From contig OZ024842.1 in assembly GCA_964017145.1 (NCBI GenBank), forward strand, positions 2,356,001 through 2,420,000: DNA of 64,000 nt. The letters are read 5' to 3'. The notes beneath the pieces were generated by a model that worked only from the letters and a program-made list of their open reading frames with translations, was not told the DNA's origin and did not search any database. Positions 34,654 through 46,863 of the stretch are shown here, piece after piece (position 1 is the first letter of the stretch; the number at the start of each line of letters is the position of its first letter). Position numbers and translations under genes: made by a program. Source of the DNA: Agrocybe praecox (lineage: Eukaryota > Basidiomycota > Agaricomycetes > Agaricales > Agrocybaceae).

Positions 34654-35013
34654 TATGAGAGAGAAATATAAATTATAAAAAGAAAAAAAGCTAAAAAGAG
34701 TGCATGAAAAGATGAAGGAAGAAGAAAGAAGATGAAGAAAGACGAAAGGGCCGCTCGGACATTTATTGTGTAGTGATATCTGTTTTGACACAGCCCTTGG
34801 CGCGACATGTTCGGCACTTAGCCTGAAAGGGATGATACACAATATTTATTTTCCAGCTTACGAGTTGTCAAGACAGTCTCCTCACTGCGGTCACTCTTCA
34901 CCGTTTTCTCGCGGCTACAAATCCCCTCCATGTGAACCACTCTGTGTTGCCATCACCTTCAAATTTGGAACTAACAGACTACATTGCAATACACATATTC
35001 TACCTATGCTCTC
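34654..35013. promoter_or_regulatory. Promoter region of the zinc-cluster gene
   Basis: 360 bp between the zinc-cluster start codon (34653) and the Afi1 stop (35014). A long AG-rich tract (about 34670-34750, complement CT-rich on the gene's sense strand) lies close to the start. No TATA element can be called. Confidence 0.4.
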
Positions 35014-37971
35014 TCAGAATACCCCGTTTGACTGATGATTACCAACCCGCGAATTAAAATGCTCCGTGCTTTGCTGTTCGACTGCTAGTCTCCTTTCCTT
35101 CGTATGGGCTTGACGGACATACGCGTATCTCTGGAAATGGTTCAGCGCCTGTAGAAACAGAACTCCCACCTGAACATAATAAGTTTAGTCTCTATACCAC
35201 TGCCACTTGGGCGTAACTGTAACGCACAGGATAAGCTCGCAGCTGATCAAACAAAGTGACAGTGTATTCTCGAATCATTTCCTTTTGATGGAAGAGGAAG
35301 AACCCGAGATATTGTAAACCTCCTCCGTGAGGCAGAGAAGCTAACAGCTTCGTTTCATGAGGATACTGTCAGCAACTATACAAGATAACAATCAATAACG
35401 ACGTACTTCAATTACTTGATCGTAGGTTTTTACACCATCCATGAGGCTTCGGATGATAGCTAACGCTTCTGCGTCAGATAGGTTTTTCGTATACCTTATT
35501 CGGAACAGCTGGTGAAGCACATCGAAGCCTTTGATAGAACAGCTGGCTTGATATTTTCCATAATCCTGGACACCACGTAAATAAATAGACAAATAAGCTT
35601 GAAGTCGGTAATGCACTTACTTGTACGAGATATCTATAGCTGTTCGTTTTCCTCCATGCTTCAATACGATGGGCATTAGCAGCCAACTCCTTCAGGCACG
35701 TGGCTTCGTCATTGAATGCAATACCGCTCCCCAGCTTTGATCGTCCGTTGTTTTCCGTGAATGAGTAACTTGGGAAACCAAAGGCTGTTGTTCCTGTCGT
35801 TTCTTCCTCGTAACGCGATGCTAAGCGCACGAAACGAGTGACATATTCCGTAAATCTCATGCGAACCAAACTTTCTCCAAAATGATCTTCGATAGCTGCT
35901 CGAATCTGAAAAAAAAGTTTAAAAGACTGTTAATGTACTATGCATGTAGAAAGGTTGACAAACATCTTCAATGAACATTCTGTCTGCGTTATTCTCTTTA
36001 CTCAAATCGTTTTTAGAGCCTTCCTTCGCCAATCGAGAAATGTCATCTTCACTACCAGTGGAAAATTCTGCTTTCATGGTGCCGGATCTCGCGATGGCTG
36101 ACCCGCCCAAACCTACTGTCCCATTTGCAGGATATGTGGAATGGATGTCCTTCGCTACAGTGACGCTTCCTGTGCTGATATCACAGAAGAGGTCCCATTG
36201 GCGCGATGCTTCGAATATAGGGTTTGTGACACCTGCGATGTAGGCTGGTCTTTGGCAATGACGTTTAGAGTATGACCACGAAATGGTTTACGTTGCAAAT
36301 ACTTACACTGCTTCCCATTCGTCTCTATTCCTCAGATTAGCGTAAGGGAAAGCTCGTTCAATGAACCCGCGCAACACAGCACCGCAACCTGAGCCGAGGG
36401 CACAGGCCGATAAAACAAAGTTGGAAACAGTTCCAGCAGGTTTTCTGTGTCCAAGAAATATGATCCGTTTTCCTGTAACAAGTGCATTGAATAAAACTAT
36501 AATAGGGTGAGTTTGTGGTCCATTAGTGTGCAAGTGCGGGTGAATAGGTCCAGTGACTAGTTGATTCGCTGAAAAAACTTTGATCAGAGTGATGAGAGAA
36601 TACTGTACGATACAGGTTAGCGAACAGATATATATACATATAGTTTTGAAGGAAGGGAACATACATCGCCAACTTCCTCAGGAAATGTCGATAAAGGCAT
36701 GTTAATCGGTAAAGGATAATCTTTATAAGCAACAGTAGTGTTAAAGAAGTGGGTATCTTTCACAATACCATGCCGTTTCTGATGATCAAACAAAGCCTGC
36801 TGTGTATTCTGAGGCTTGTGGCTGTTGTACTCCCTGCCATAAGTGTGCGAGGAGGATGATGATGATGCATCAATAGATCTTCGATCCCGTGAAGAACCTA
36901 ACAATGTTGCGCCTGTTACCACAGATGTTATACTGCCACTGTCGCCGCCATCTTTCGGTACAAGGTCTAATCCACTTTCGTCGCCTACCCACACAGCACT
37001 TCCTCCAAGAGAGAATGACGAGTCGGAAGGCGAATCTTGGTTACGACGCGTTTGAGGAGGTGCTTTGGGGTCGGAATCTAACCTGTCCCTCCGCTGATTC
37101 TCCTTTTTCCCTTTGCTTCGAAGAAGTATACCTTCATCAAAACTTGAGTGAGAATCACCGGAATTCGACGATTTGTGTTGCATAATGGATTTAGATCCAG
37201 GCACTGGTGCCCAAGTTTGAGAGTTAATGTGGGTGAACTTTTCAGAAAATATGTCTTTGCGTTCGGATGAGCGCATGATTAACTTTTCGTGTCTCGTCAG
37301 CTTTGGAGCATTTGACAGGTCCATCGAATTCACGGCATCAAAAAGACGCGCCAGACAATCTTGAGAAGGATCTAACAAATAATCATCGAGAGCAAGAAGA
37401 AGGAAGGGCTGTTTTCATAATTGATTACCAGAACATTCGGTGCATAAATGTATTTGTTTACCTTGAAAATTTGGATGAAGGGGTGTCGAGTACAAATTGC
37501 GAGAGCTAGAACTTGTGCACCCCTGAGTGATTTCAACAACCGATTGAGATATATAGAATAAGATGGACATACCGATCCAAAGTCTTGTCGTGTTTTGTTC
37601 TTACAAGATTGAGGACACATAAAAGTTCCGGTTTATCGCTGAGAGTACTGTCGTCAGCTTCCCCTGGCAATGATGTGGACTTGACTTCGGGACTATCGAG
37701 AGCTAGCACAGGAGATATTGTGTTGAAATGAGTCTGGTTTAAGAAGAATATGGTCCAGTCATCCAGTTGTGTTTCTGCACCATCTGGCAGCATGGACATC
37801 GCAAGTACACTGGTGACTGACGTCAGATACAAGCTCAAATAGCAATGAAAGACATTCATACCCTTCATCGACACCCAGTGGTTGAGGAAATTGGTATTTC
37901 AGTTGTGCGCCCTCTAAGATATGAAATTCGGCGAGAAGAACAAAGGAGCAATGGTTCCCAGTGCCCGCCAT
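35014..37971 (-). CDS. Afi1-like protein (DENN/SPA family)
   Basis: Predicted polarity and vesicle-traffic protein of the Afi1 type, which docks Arf3/Arf6-type GTPases in yeast. The N-terminal docking part begins MAGTGNHCSFVLLAEFHILE and includes PHPFIQIFK-like segments. A long Ser/Asp-rich insert with acidic and Arg patches follows (residues about 200-380). The SPA/DENN core is well conserved: IVLFNALVTGKRIIFLGH, then VLSACALGSGCGAVLRGFIE, then AFPYANLRN. The C-terminal part runs RFTEYVTRFVRLASRYEEET to TEHFNSRVGNHQSN. The start is the ATG at 37971. Introns are short and not all were fixed. No break is seen. The stop is TGA at 35014-35016. Confidence 0.8.
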
Positions 37972-39052
37972 GTCCACGACCGCTAGTCAGAGCCAGAGAG
38001 TAGTAAGTTGTATGCTGATGCAGAAATCCAAAGCGTCTAGTCAACTAGCAATCTCCTAGTACGTTATTTAAGCAGACATCATTTGCACAGCCACCAGATG
38101 TGTGCGTTGAAATTTCGAAACCTGATCTTGCTCTTTATCGTACTACAATGATATAAAGGGCCGACTTAAGTCGACCAGGCCTTGCTGTACCGCGCTCCGG
38201 CTTCAAAATACAATATAAATTTCAGATAGGAACAAGATAGAAAAATATTACGTTCTTAAATGTGATTTTTAAGAAAAAGATAAGGCCTGGAAGTTGGGAC
38301 CAAAAGGTTCTAGAAATTTTGAGTTGACTGATTACCAGGCCGGGCTCTTCATGGTGACCGCTCGTCGCCAACCTTCGGTTGACTCCTTGCGGTCCAGTTT
38401 GATTGGGAACTTCAAAGTTCATCGGGCATTTATTAATTATTTACCATTTTGTTACCATTTTAAAATATTTAAACTATGTTTAAACGCCTTACCAAAGAAA
38501 GAAAAAAGGAAATGTATATATGTAAATGGTTGGAGCCCTAACTTGAATACGTGGAGAGGTCAGACAATGATAAGAGACGAGCTCTTCTTGGGAGAGAAAT
38601 CGACAGCAAACTTTTCCAACAGCATCCATGGGAGGACCTTAGAAAAGAGATGATCAGGTTGAATGAATTGAAGGCATTGCCGTGATATTTTTGTTTGGTA
38701 GAGAGGATGACGCCAAACATTGGACCAAAACTCTAGTCTCTTAATATCGGCCCTCGCTGAACAGTCTGCTGTTGGTTAAGGAAGGTGATGCCAAATATCG
38801 GACCAAAACTTTGATATTATTACATAAGTATGACAGGGGGGTACCTTTCTGTTTCACAGCAAGGCAATGAATGGCCATATCTCTGCGTGAAGCGCCCTGC
38901 GATTCATTTTTACCACAATTTTTTCGACGAAATATGGAGGGTCCGTTTCACTCACCATCCAGTCAGGAAATTTTGACTACCTCTGGATTTTGGTATTGTC
39001 GCAATTTATATCAACAACGAATGCCCCACACAACCCTTCTTCCTGATTTTCC
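37972..39052. other. Gene-poor intergenic region
   Basis: 1081 bp upstream of Afi1 and upstream of the priA-like pseudogene. I see no coding family signal. It holds a perfect 12-bp palindrome (cgacttaagtcg at about 38163-38174), an AT-rich stretch (38410-38530) and the diverged direct repeat at 38705-38815. It may be decayed mobile or gene sequence, but no terminal repeat or transposase motif is visible. Confidence 0.5.
38705..38815. repeat. Diverged 33-bp direct repeat
   Basis: Copies at 38705-38737 and 38783-38815 share the core tggaccaaaact or cggaccaaaact. They match at 25 of 33 positions by hand count and all eight differences are transitions. No function is known. Confidence 0.6.
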
Positions 39053-40461
39053 ATGCTTTCACGGACTTTTGTCGTTGCTCTTGCTATCTACTTTCTTTGC
39101 TCATGTTTGGGACAGTCCTATCTTGAAGGGACCGAGACAGTCCCTTGAGGGACCTTCGTGAATAGAGATATCAACGTTAGATGCTCCCCCGGTACATACG
39201 AGTCGAGAAATGGCAAAATACTTTGTATCGATTGTCCTGCTGGCAAGTACCCAAAAGAGGTGTGCACATCTTCACTCCTTACACCTCTTTTTTGTTCGAA
39301 TATTTACTGACCATTAAAGTCTAGAGTAACTTCTTGCATTCCTGCAAGAACGGGTTATTATATACCTACCCATAAAGTCACAGCAGAAATTGCATGTGCT
39401 TTTTCTTCTACCACGGGTTGTACCTCCTGTGATTCTTGTCCTGCTGGCTACCAATGCCCAAGTAATAATCTCGCCTAGCCACAGAAATGTTCACCTGGAA
39501 GGTATTAATCTACTGGGGGTACAAAGGAGTGCGCTCGATGTTCTGCTGGAACTTTCAATAATATCTGACAGGGCTAGTCTAGCAAACTCCGATTCACCAG
39601 GCTTTAGATGAGCGTAACTCGATCACTTCATATGGAGTTCAGGGCGCTACTGGATGCCAGTTGTGACTGTGCCACCGGTTGGTTTAATGTGAATCATATT
39701 TCTTACATTCTTCACTGCTGCTGATTAGGTATTGATAGGACCAACCTGGAAACACGAATTGTCAGGCGTAAGTTGGCTGTTAATCTGTATATTTGCGTTA
39801 ATATTAACAAATTTTCTAGATGTTCCAACCAATATCCATATTCCTCCAGGTATTTACTGGAAACTGAAATGGCTGCTCGGCGACTGCAGGAAAACGGGCG
39901 ATCTCCCCGACTTGTACGCAGGTCGGAAGCGATGGAACCTGCCGCATGTCTCCGGGTGAAATCAATGATGGATTGATTGACAAGACTGACTGGTGTTTAA
40001 AGTTGCTTCGTCTCCCTTTGTTATTGTAAGTGGTGTTGCTAAAAGACGGGTTAGCCACGCGCCACATTGCAGTAGGATGGGTCAAAAGGCACGTCCTGTT
40101 CTTGGTTATAGCTGGCGTGCAGGCCACCATGGCCACCATTCGATGAGTAATGGATGCATTGATATAGCCAATGATCTCGAGTGAGACGAGTGCTTCGTTT
40201 ACTGCAATAATATACGGCTAATTGTCAGCTTCCGTATCACAGATCGTGCGGGGAATGTGTCTTACTCGGCATCTTAGATGAAAGAAGTACCGACTCAGGC
40301 AGAGACTGCAGTGCTATTCCCAACGTCAAAGCAGCAAAGTCGTTGTTTGATAGGTAATTCGCGTCCTTTTCATTGCACTACTGATTATTGCTTGCGTAGA
40401 GTCGTGTATAACCGGGCTCGTCAAGTCTGCAGACGGCATGAATTGCGTTCCAAGCCCGTAA
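39053..40461 (+). pseudogene. priA-like cysteine-rich secreted protein, degraded
   Basis: Remnant of a secreted cysteine-rich protein of the mushroom priA type, with repeats of the form CxPGxY...CxxCPAG. The signal peptide MLSRTFVVALAIYFLCSCLG is intact at 39053. Family blocks remain: RCSPGTYESRNGKILCIDCP at about 39179-39238, CDSCPAGYQCP, CSPGRY, ECARCSAGTFNN, then DLESCGECVLLG and SCITGLVKSADGMNCVPSP at the end. Five in-frame stops interrupt the first half: TGA 39146, TAG 39476, TAA 39506, TGA 39566, TAG 39575. At least one frame change follows after 39577. No set of GT..AG introns removes these stops. Intact homologues would run roughly 280-320 residues. I did not try to restore it. Confidence 0.75.
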
Positions 40462-40933
40462 ATATATAATAATAATTACTATACTATTAAGCAAATGCGC
40501 AAGTTCTTGTATACCTGTTTGTTTTTGCACCTCTTTAGGTAAATCTTATTGTTCTTTGCACTCCTTTTCTCTTTTTGATAACATATTTTTTATTGCCATC
40601 CTTTGTCCTTCATCTCTCCATTTTACCTCGCCAAATTTGGAACTGTTTTACAGATATTATCATGCCTTTTCAGTGTCTTCTCTTTCCTTTGATTTTGGTA
40701 TTATTTTGATGCCTACACTTTACGGCTATGCTCTAATTCCTCCTTGCCATATGCTCTCCAAATTTTATACATATTTTTGGTGCCTGAGCGAGGCGAGGCG
40801 CATGCCTTGTGGACCATAATAGTGTTCCATTGTACTCTTTTTGTTAGTGCTAGAAAAGGAAATTATTATAATCGGGCTTTAAAGCTTTAAAACGCGTCAA
40901 TATAAATGTCTTTGTTGAACTTTTACTTCCAAC
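40462..40933. promoter_or_regulatory. Upstream region of the FHA kinase gene
   Basis: 472 bp between the pseudogene end and the kinase start codon. It is T-rich and AT-rich (for example 40497-40700) and holds no ORF with family signal. It is the presumed kinase promoter and leader; no TATA element is clear. Confidence 0.4.
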
Positions 40934-43275
40934 ATGAATTCCGCCGATAATTACAACATGGACTACGACGATGACGACGACGACGCGCTTTATGAGGAGC
41001 CACCTCAGCAAGAGGAAGAAGAAGAGCCTGAGACACAGCCCACTCAGTCTACCCAGCAAGCTTCCCAACAAGCGCCTCAGCCAAGCCTTGACGCGCACCT
41101 CTGGGGTTACTTGCACCCTTGCAGCGGGGCTCTCACCAGGATTGATTTTTGGAGAATGCACCCACGCTACTCCGTTGGCAGGAACGGCGAGTTGAACCAG
41201 GTCGTGTTGCCTGGATTCAAAGTCAGTGAGTATGATTATCTTTGATCAACCTTTGAACATGTCCTTTAAGCTTATGCACCCTATATAGGCAATCAACACT
41301 GCATCATCACATGGGATGGGAAGGAACAAGGAAGCTCTTCGGTCACTGTACTGGATCTTTCGAGCAATGGGACGTTTGTGAGCTCGTTGTGCATATCTGT
41401 TTCTTTATTTATTTGCTAAAGATAGTGAATCGCAGATCAATGGCGAAAAGATTGGAAAAAGTCAGACTCGCATTCTTCGTGACGGTAACGAGATTGCCTT
41501 TGGTACACCTTCACCACAAGCTCAAAACGGTGGGTTGGAAGACTATCGTACGCATTTTGCATCGAATCGTTACATGCATGGGTGACTGACATTGATATAT
41601 ACACAGGCTTTATCTATCGTCACACTGCGGGCGGCCCGCCCACTGGCGGTCTATATGCACACTACGACATTGGTGTCGAGCTTGGGAAAGGATCATTTGC
41701 CACTGTTCGCAAAGCTGTTCACAAAATTAGTGGGCAGTGGTTCGCAGTGAAGATGATCGCCCCATCCAAAGCCGTCCGTCACGGAGGCACTAGTACAAGG
41801 AACACTACCTTTGCCAGAGAAATCAGTATAATGGAAAAATTGGAGCATCCAAATATCTGTAGACTTGTCGAGGTCTTCTTTCAAGAAGACAACAGCATAA
41901 GTAAGTTGCCACCAGTCCCATCCGAAGCTTTGCTAACGAAGCCATAGATCTAGTACTGGAACTTATTGAAGGTGGCGACCTGTTGGAACACATATTGAAG
42001 ACTCAAGGTCTCGGTAAGCTATCCTTTTCGGGGTTTGATAAGCGGCTTACAACCCAAAAAAGCGGAAGTAAATGCAAGAGATATCACATACCAAATATGC
42101 GATGCATTATCTGTAGGTGCCAATACTATTGCGGGATCCTCTATGTTAATCCGTTGGTTTTGGCATGTAGTACATTCATTCCAAAGGGGTGACACACAGA
42201 GATCTGAAGCCCGAGGTTGGTTTGAACGTTTCAGACACAAAGACAAGCTGATTAGTCGTTTTCAGAATGTTTTGCTCACTAAAGAGAATCCACCGAGAAT
42301 CAAAGTGGCTGATTTTGGTCTTGCAAAAGTGGTCGACAGCCTTACTATGCTTCGCGTGAGTTATACTTGTTGAGTTATGATGTATATTAACTAATGTTTG
42401 AATTTAAACTCGCAGACAATGTGTGGGACACCGAGCTATTTAGCTCCGGAAGTAGTCGAACAAAGTGAACATCAGGAGGGATATGATAACTTGGTCGACA
42501 GCTGGAGTGTTGGTGTTATTATTTTTTCAATGTAGGAATATCCTCATGAGGAGGCAACTTGAGGTGCTCATTCAGTCTTCTAGGTTGACTAATTCTAGTC
42601 CCTTCATCGAAGACGAAAATCTGGAAATTCGACGCCGCATTTTGACCAGGCGTGTGGATTGGAATTCCCTTGACATGGTTTCAGCTTCTCGGGAAGGTCA
42701 GTCAATCTATTTCATCAACGAGTGGGGTCGCCGAGCTTATCCAAACAGCCTTTCAATTTATACGCGGTCTTTTGCAAGTTGACCCTCGTCGGCGTATGTC
42801 TCTGACAAATGCTATGACGCACGAATGGCTCCGAGAGCATCTTCCTTTCCATGGATACTCGGTGACAAACGAACAGGACAATGATACGCCGATGTACCCC
42901 GAAGGTTATAATTACGACCCAGACCACTTGGAAGAGATAGAAGCAGCTGCGCCAGGACCTTCAAGGAGCCAGCCTCTGCAACGCCGGAGCATCGTGCTGG
43001 CGCAGGCCGCTGAAGCAGGTAAACATCTTCCTGAACCTTCTTCGGAGATGGTAGCTCATGCGGCTGCTCGAGAGGACCCCCCACCCACCAGCAACCCTAC
43101 TGGTAAAGGGGCTAGAAAGCGTCTACGTGCAGATTTAACACCCCATCCTGAAGATGAAGATAGTTTGAATACCCCCCGACCTGCTAGAAACGAAAAAATC
43201 AACAATGTGTCGAATGATGGTCCTGCAAATCTTCCTCGTCGGTCGCGTCGACCCAAAGCGGCTCGGGTTGGTTGA
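40934..43275 (+). CDS. FHA-domain checkpoint kinase (CHK2/Cds1/Rad53 type), one frame break
   Basis: Predicted DNA-damage effector kinase. An acidic, Gln-rich N-terminus holds SQ/TQ sites. The FHA domain has YSVGRN, SNQHC and SSNGTFINGEKIG. The kinase has the Gly loop [15 protein letters not shown] (VAIK Lys), [30 protein letters not shown] and [11 protein letters not shown]. The tail has basic nuclear-signal-like runs ([18 protein letters not shown]). Eleven exons: 40934-41225, 41289-41377, 41437-41547, 41607-41900, 41948-42013, 42063-42112, 42171-42215, 42266-42355, 42416-42531, 42584-42696, 42749-43275. These sum to 1793 nt, one short of a multiple of three. Exon three changes frame at the A-run 41457-41460 between GEKIGK and [16 protein letters not shown] lost A in assembly or a real indel would explain this. 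The kinase part is otherwise intact. Confidence 0.85.
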
Positions 43276-43495
43276 ATGGATTCACCCTATACCATTTTTT
43301 GGATTGCTCTCATATTTGTGTACTATTATCTACAATCCACCGCAGATTTCTCTGGATCTCCCTTGCTTTCGTGATTTACTTCAACATCTTTGTACTTACA
43401 TTGTTTAGTCCAACGAACATCATTAATACAAAAAACTGAAGGCGGATAGGGTACAGCACAAGAAGAAAGAAAAATAAACATGACTGGTCACTGCA

Positions 43496-44146
43496 TCAAG
43501 CAGTTCCGTTCCCGAAATTGCCACTTGTCGGTGGCGAGGCAGCGACAGATGTGGACCTGTCGGCGTTGGGGCTCTTGCTAGAATCGGTAGAATCGGCTGT
43601 TTTCTTCTTGCGCATCCCACGCCTGCTCTCGGATGGATATTCGCAAGGAAGTGAACGTTTTTGACATTGACTAAAGAAAGGGTTGGATTAGGGTGTAAAA
43701 AAAGATTGGACGCGGCCGCAGACTTACTTGCAAGTTTTGTCGGTGCTGCCTGGTATAGGAGGCCCACAGGCGATTTTTCTTCCTCGACAAAAGAGACAAG
43801 CTAAAGGTGGTTTCCTTTCAAGCTGACGCATGGAAGGCAGAGGACTCAGACGCATAGCGGCTGGACGAATAGGTGGCGGATCTGCCCATGGGATACGGGC
43901 ACTAAGAGTAGGACGTGGAGGTTCTGTCTTTGGCGACAGCAGTGGTTGTGGTTGTGGTGGTTGTGTAGACGGAACTTGGGGTTCTGGGACTGGTTCCTGA
44001 GGAACGTAAGGGTCATTATAATAGGTTTGTGGGTCATAATAGGCGTAAGATTGTTCATAAAAGTAGTATTGCTCAGTTGGCTTTGACTGTGGAAAGGTCG
44101 AGTAAAACTGCTCGTCGACCTCTCTGAGAGTCTGCTGAAAGGACAT
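43496..44146 (-). CDS. Small zinc-cluster (Zn2Cys6-like) transcription factor
   Basis: Predicted nuclear regulator. The N-terminal part is Gln/Pro/Tyr-rich (YYFYEQSYAYYDPQTYYN). A C-terminal zinc cluster follows: PLACLFCRGRKIACG, a longer loop GPPIPGSTDKTC, then NQCQKRSLPCEYPSESRRG. Six cysteines can be counted, with a wider third-to-fourth spacing than classical Gal4. The tail is KKKTADST and Ser-rich. Two exons are joined by an intron of about 60 nt ending near 43672. The start is MSFQQTL at 44146; an upstream in-frame extension begins with TTG, not ATG, so it is not used. An earlier leader exon cannot be excluded. Mushroom homologues include regulators of fruiting-body development, but I cannot place this one precisely. 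Confidence 0.7.
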
Positions 44147-44230
44147 TGCGGTGGTGGTGGTTGTGGGAGAACCCTGTGCTTGCAACGTTTCGGCTGAATC
44201 TAATCACAATTATTTATAAATAAATGAATA

Positions 44231-46579
44231 TTATCTACTTGGAATCCACTTTGGTTCTTCCATCTCTTCTCCTGTCGTGTACCCCTCCCCCTCGCTGCTC
44301 AATGCCCAGTCATCTCGTAAAGGTCCCTGTTCAAGAGTAGGTATTTCTGCACCTCGTTTCTTCAAAAACGTAATCATCTCCGATGCATACCGCCAGCTTT
44401 CCGGGCCTATCACTTCCCTATTGTACATCGTTGCCAAATGTGGGCTTGCTTTCACCTTCTTATTTCGGCCTGCCCGAGCCAACTGATCAAAGTACGATGC
44501 TAATGCATTCACAGCTTCTACTCGCGACCTCAGCACATGGCGCACTAGTCGGCGTGAGGGAGGGCGACGAGCCGTTCGGGCTTTCACTGGAGGCTCGGTC
44601 TGCACATTCGGCGGCGTCGCCGTCCCTGGTTCCTTTTCGGAAGGGCGGTCGATCCATGGACTGACAGGTGGAATCCGAGGTTTCGTGTATGGCGAAAGGG
44701 CTGATAATGATAAATCCCATTTTTTCGGAACCCATACTCCAACCAGGATACGCCATGCGGCGATGAGTCGTTTCGCACTGTCAAGTAACTTATCAGCATG
44801 AATCTCATATGTTGCCCTTGATACCTCGCTAACCTTTCGTAATTACCTTGACAGAAAGGGATGTCAGTTTCGGCAACTAAAGCAAGGACACCGAAACTCA
44901 CTATCGATCATCCTAATGTGGTAAACTGCGAACAGATATACCAGAACTGCTGAAATGAGAGCACCAACCGACGTGTACCAGAACATGGCCCACAAGAAGA
45001 AGAATGCCGCGGGATAGATGAGAAGCGAAGAAAGAAGGCCAAAAGCTACTTTGTTTTGTGCTTGAGTTTCCTCTTCATTCTCCACTAATTTAGCACCCAG
45101 GCGACCCATGACGTAAATAGGACTATGAACAACGAGGGGAATCAAGAAAAACGGAAGTTGAATAAGAGCACCGATTGAATCACGAATTAAAATCAGTAGT
45201 GTGTAAAGGCGACTTGGGATAGTGGTAGTAGTGTTCGGGTCCAGGGAACGCGGAAGAGGAAGAGAGGTTAAAACCGAGTTTGAAAGATGTGAAGATTGTA
45301 GAAGGGAATAATATCCAAGTAAATTCCGTTTAGCTGATTTGGCATTGGGAGTTACATCGTTGTCCGAGAAGAGGTCGACTAGACTATACAGTAAAAGTCA
45401 ATATAGCAAGTTTCATTAAAGGCCTTGCTTAAACCTACGTTTGGGAGATAGCCACAAAGTCCTCCAATTTAATGGAACTTTCCTTGGGCCACAGAATATC
45501 ACGTGCCATCCTGGCAGCATACAGTGTATCCCTAGAATATGATTAAAGAAAAGCATCAATCAATATTAGAAAGTCGTGGAATGAATGGAATTTGCTTACC
45601 AGTCAGGGGCGTTAACACTTGTGCTAACAAGTTCAGTCTCGACGGCACGTGTAATGCGCTTTACAGCCGCACGAGGTGCGCCCTCAACATCAGAGAAGAA
45701 TTGTTCTTTGTATGGATCCAATGAAATGGGTTGGCCGAACCTATTATCGGGCATAAATGGGAATGTCGTCGTCTCCAGAATTCCAGTACTTACTCCATGA
45801 TAACCTACGAGATTTGGGTGAGATGCATCGGACTGACAAACAAAATACGAAACATACACTACTCCGGTATTTCGTCTTGTTCGTATACACAATTGAAACA
45901 GGAACAATTGTAACATCTTGCAAGTCCTTCCTGTCCGGATTCTCTTTCGCCCACTTCGTGTATTCCATAGCAGCCCATGCGGCGCCGTCTTTTACTTGCA
46001 TAATTCTCGGTTCTGTGTAGCTCGTGCCTTCGGGGAATAGAGCAACTGCCTCCCCTTTGGACAAAGCCTCTATTGTCCCTTTGAACAGAACTTGTCGGTC
46101 TTTCGATTTACGGTCCACTGGAATATTTCCAGAAGAGAACAAGATCCAGCGCATGATGGGGTGACTAAAGAGACTTGCTGTTTGATTCCATTTCATGAAT
46201 ACAGCTGTAGGTGATTGAAAAAAGGATTGCACTGACCTTTACTCCAGTAGTTGAGTATCCGTCTATTCGGAAACGCAACCGCTATATGACACTAGACTAA
46301 GAAATTCGAAGAACTTATAAGCCAAATGGATGTTTGCGCACAGAGAACGACTGGGTCGAGCATCATGTTATGGTGAGTAGCAGTGCTATCCGAATAGCTC
46401 ATATGAGTTTTGAAAACTGGAAGAGTCGAAGACGACACGACATACACGATGATGGGGCCTGTTTTCGGCACATATTCACCTCCTATAACTCGAACTTCGG
46501 TAAAAAATGAGGTCACAGCAAGACCAGAAATGAAGCGGATTAGACGATGAAGAGCTTTAATGTCGTTAGATTGTTCCAT
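44231..46579 (-). CDS. Glycerol-3-phosphate O-acyltransferase (Gpt2/Sct1 type)
   Basis: Predicted ER enzyme for the first acylation in glycerolipid synthesis. The PlsC-type acyltransferase block carries the H(X4)D motif as THHNMMLDP, then the IPVDRK block, then ALFPEGTSY (FPEGT motif), then VTIVPVSIVY. The family's C-terminal membrane helices follow (LIYPAAFFFLWAMFWYTSVG and VLVYLFAVYHIRM), then a cytosolic tail that ends TTGEEMEEPKWIPSR. The short N-terminus is MEQSNDIKALHRLIRFISGL. Several short introns are present. Exon ends were checked where family motifs cross them but not everywhere, so small errors are possible. Dihydroxyacetone phosphate may also be a substrate, as in yeast homologues. 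Confidence 0.85.
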
Positions 46580-46863
46580 TGAGACGATGAAGCAGAGGGA
46601 AGAGAGAGTAGTAATGGCAAGGAGCAGAAGCTCTGAGGCGCCTAGGAACGCCCAGAGCTTGAAATAACCAGTAATCCACGTGATTTCAATTTATTTACAT
46701 AAAGCAGCGCGTCCAAGGAGAGAAAAAACCATATTCGTAAATATTACATGAAGAGTAATAAAGCATTAAGATATCTGTCCGATAACAAAAAAACAAAAAA
46801 ACCTCTTTCCAAGTCGATGATATATGTCATGGAAACTATACTTGTAAGTCTTGAACTTCGTAA

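Noticed and set aside
37972..37977. Start at 37977 for the Afi1-like gene
   Set aside because: The codon is GTG; the ATG at 37971 in the same frame is used.
38163..38174. Palindrome cgacttaagtcg as a transposon end
   Set aside because: No matching partner, target-site duplication or transposase-like sequence was found nearby.
40934..43275. Programmed -1 frameshift in the FHA kinase
   Set aside because: The GGA AAA context is not a slippery heptamer. A missing A in the run is the simpler explanation.
44144..44185. Longer start (MQAQGSP) for the small zinc-cluster gene
   Set aside because: That codon is TTG, not ATG. The ATG at 44146 is used.
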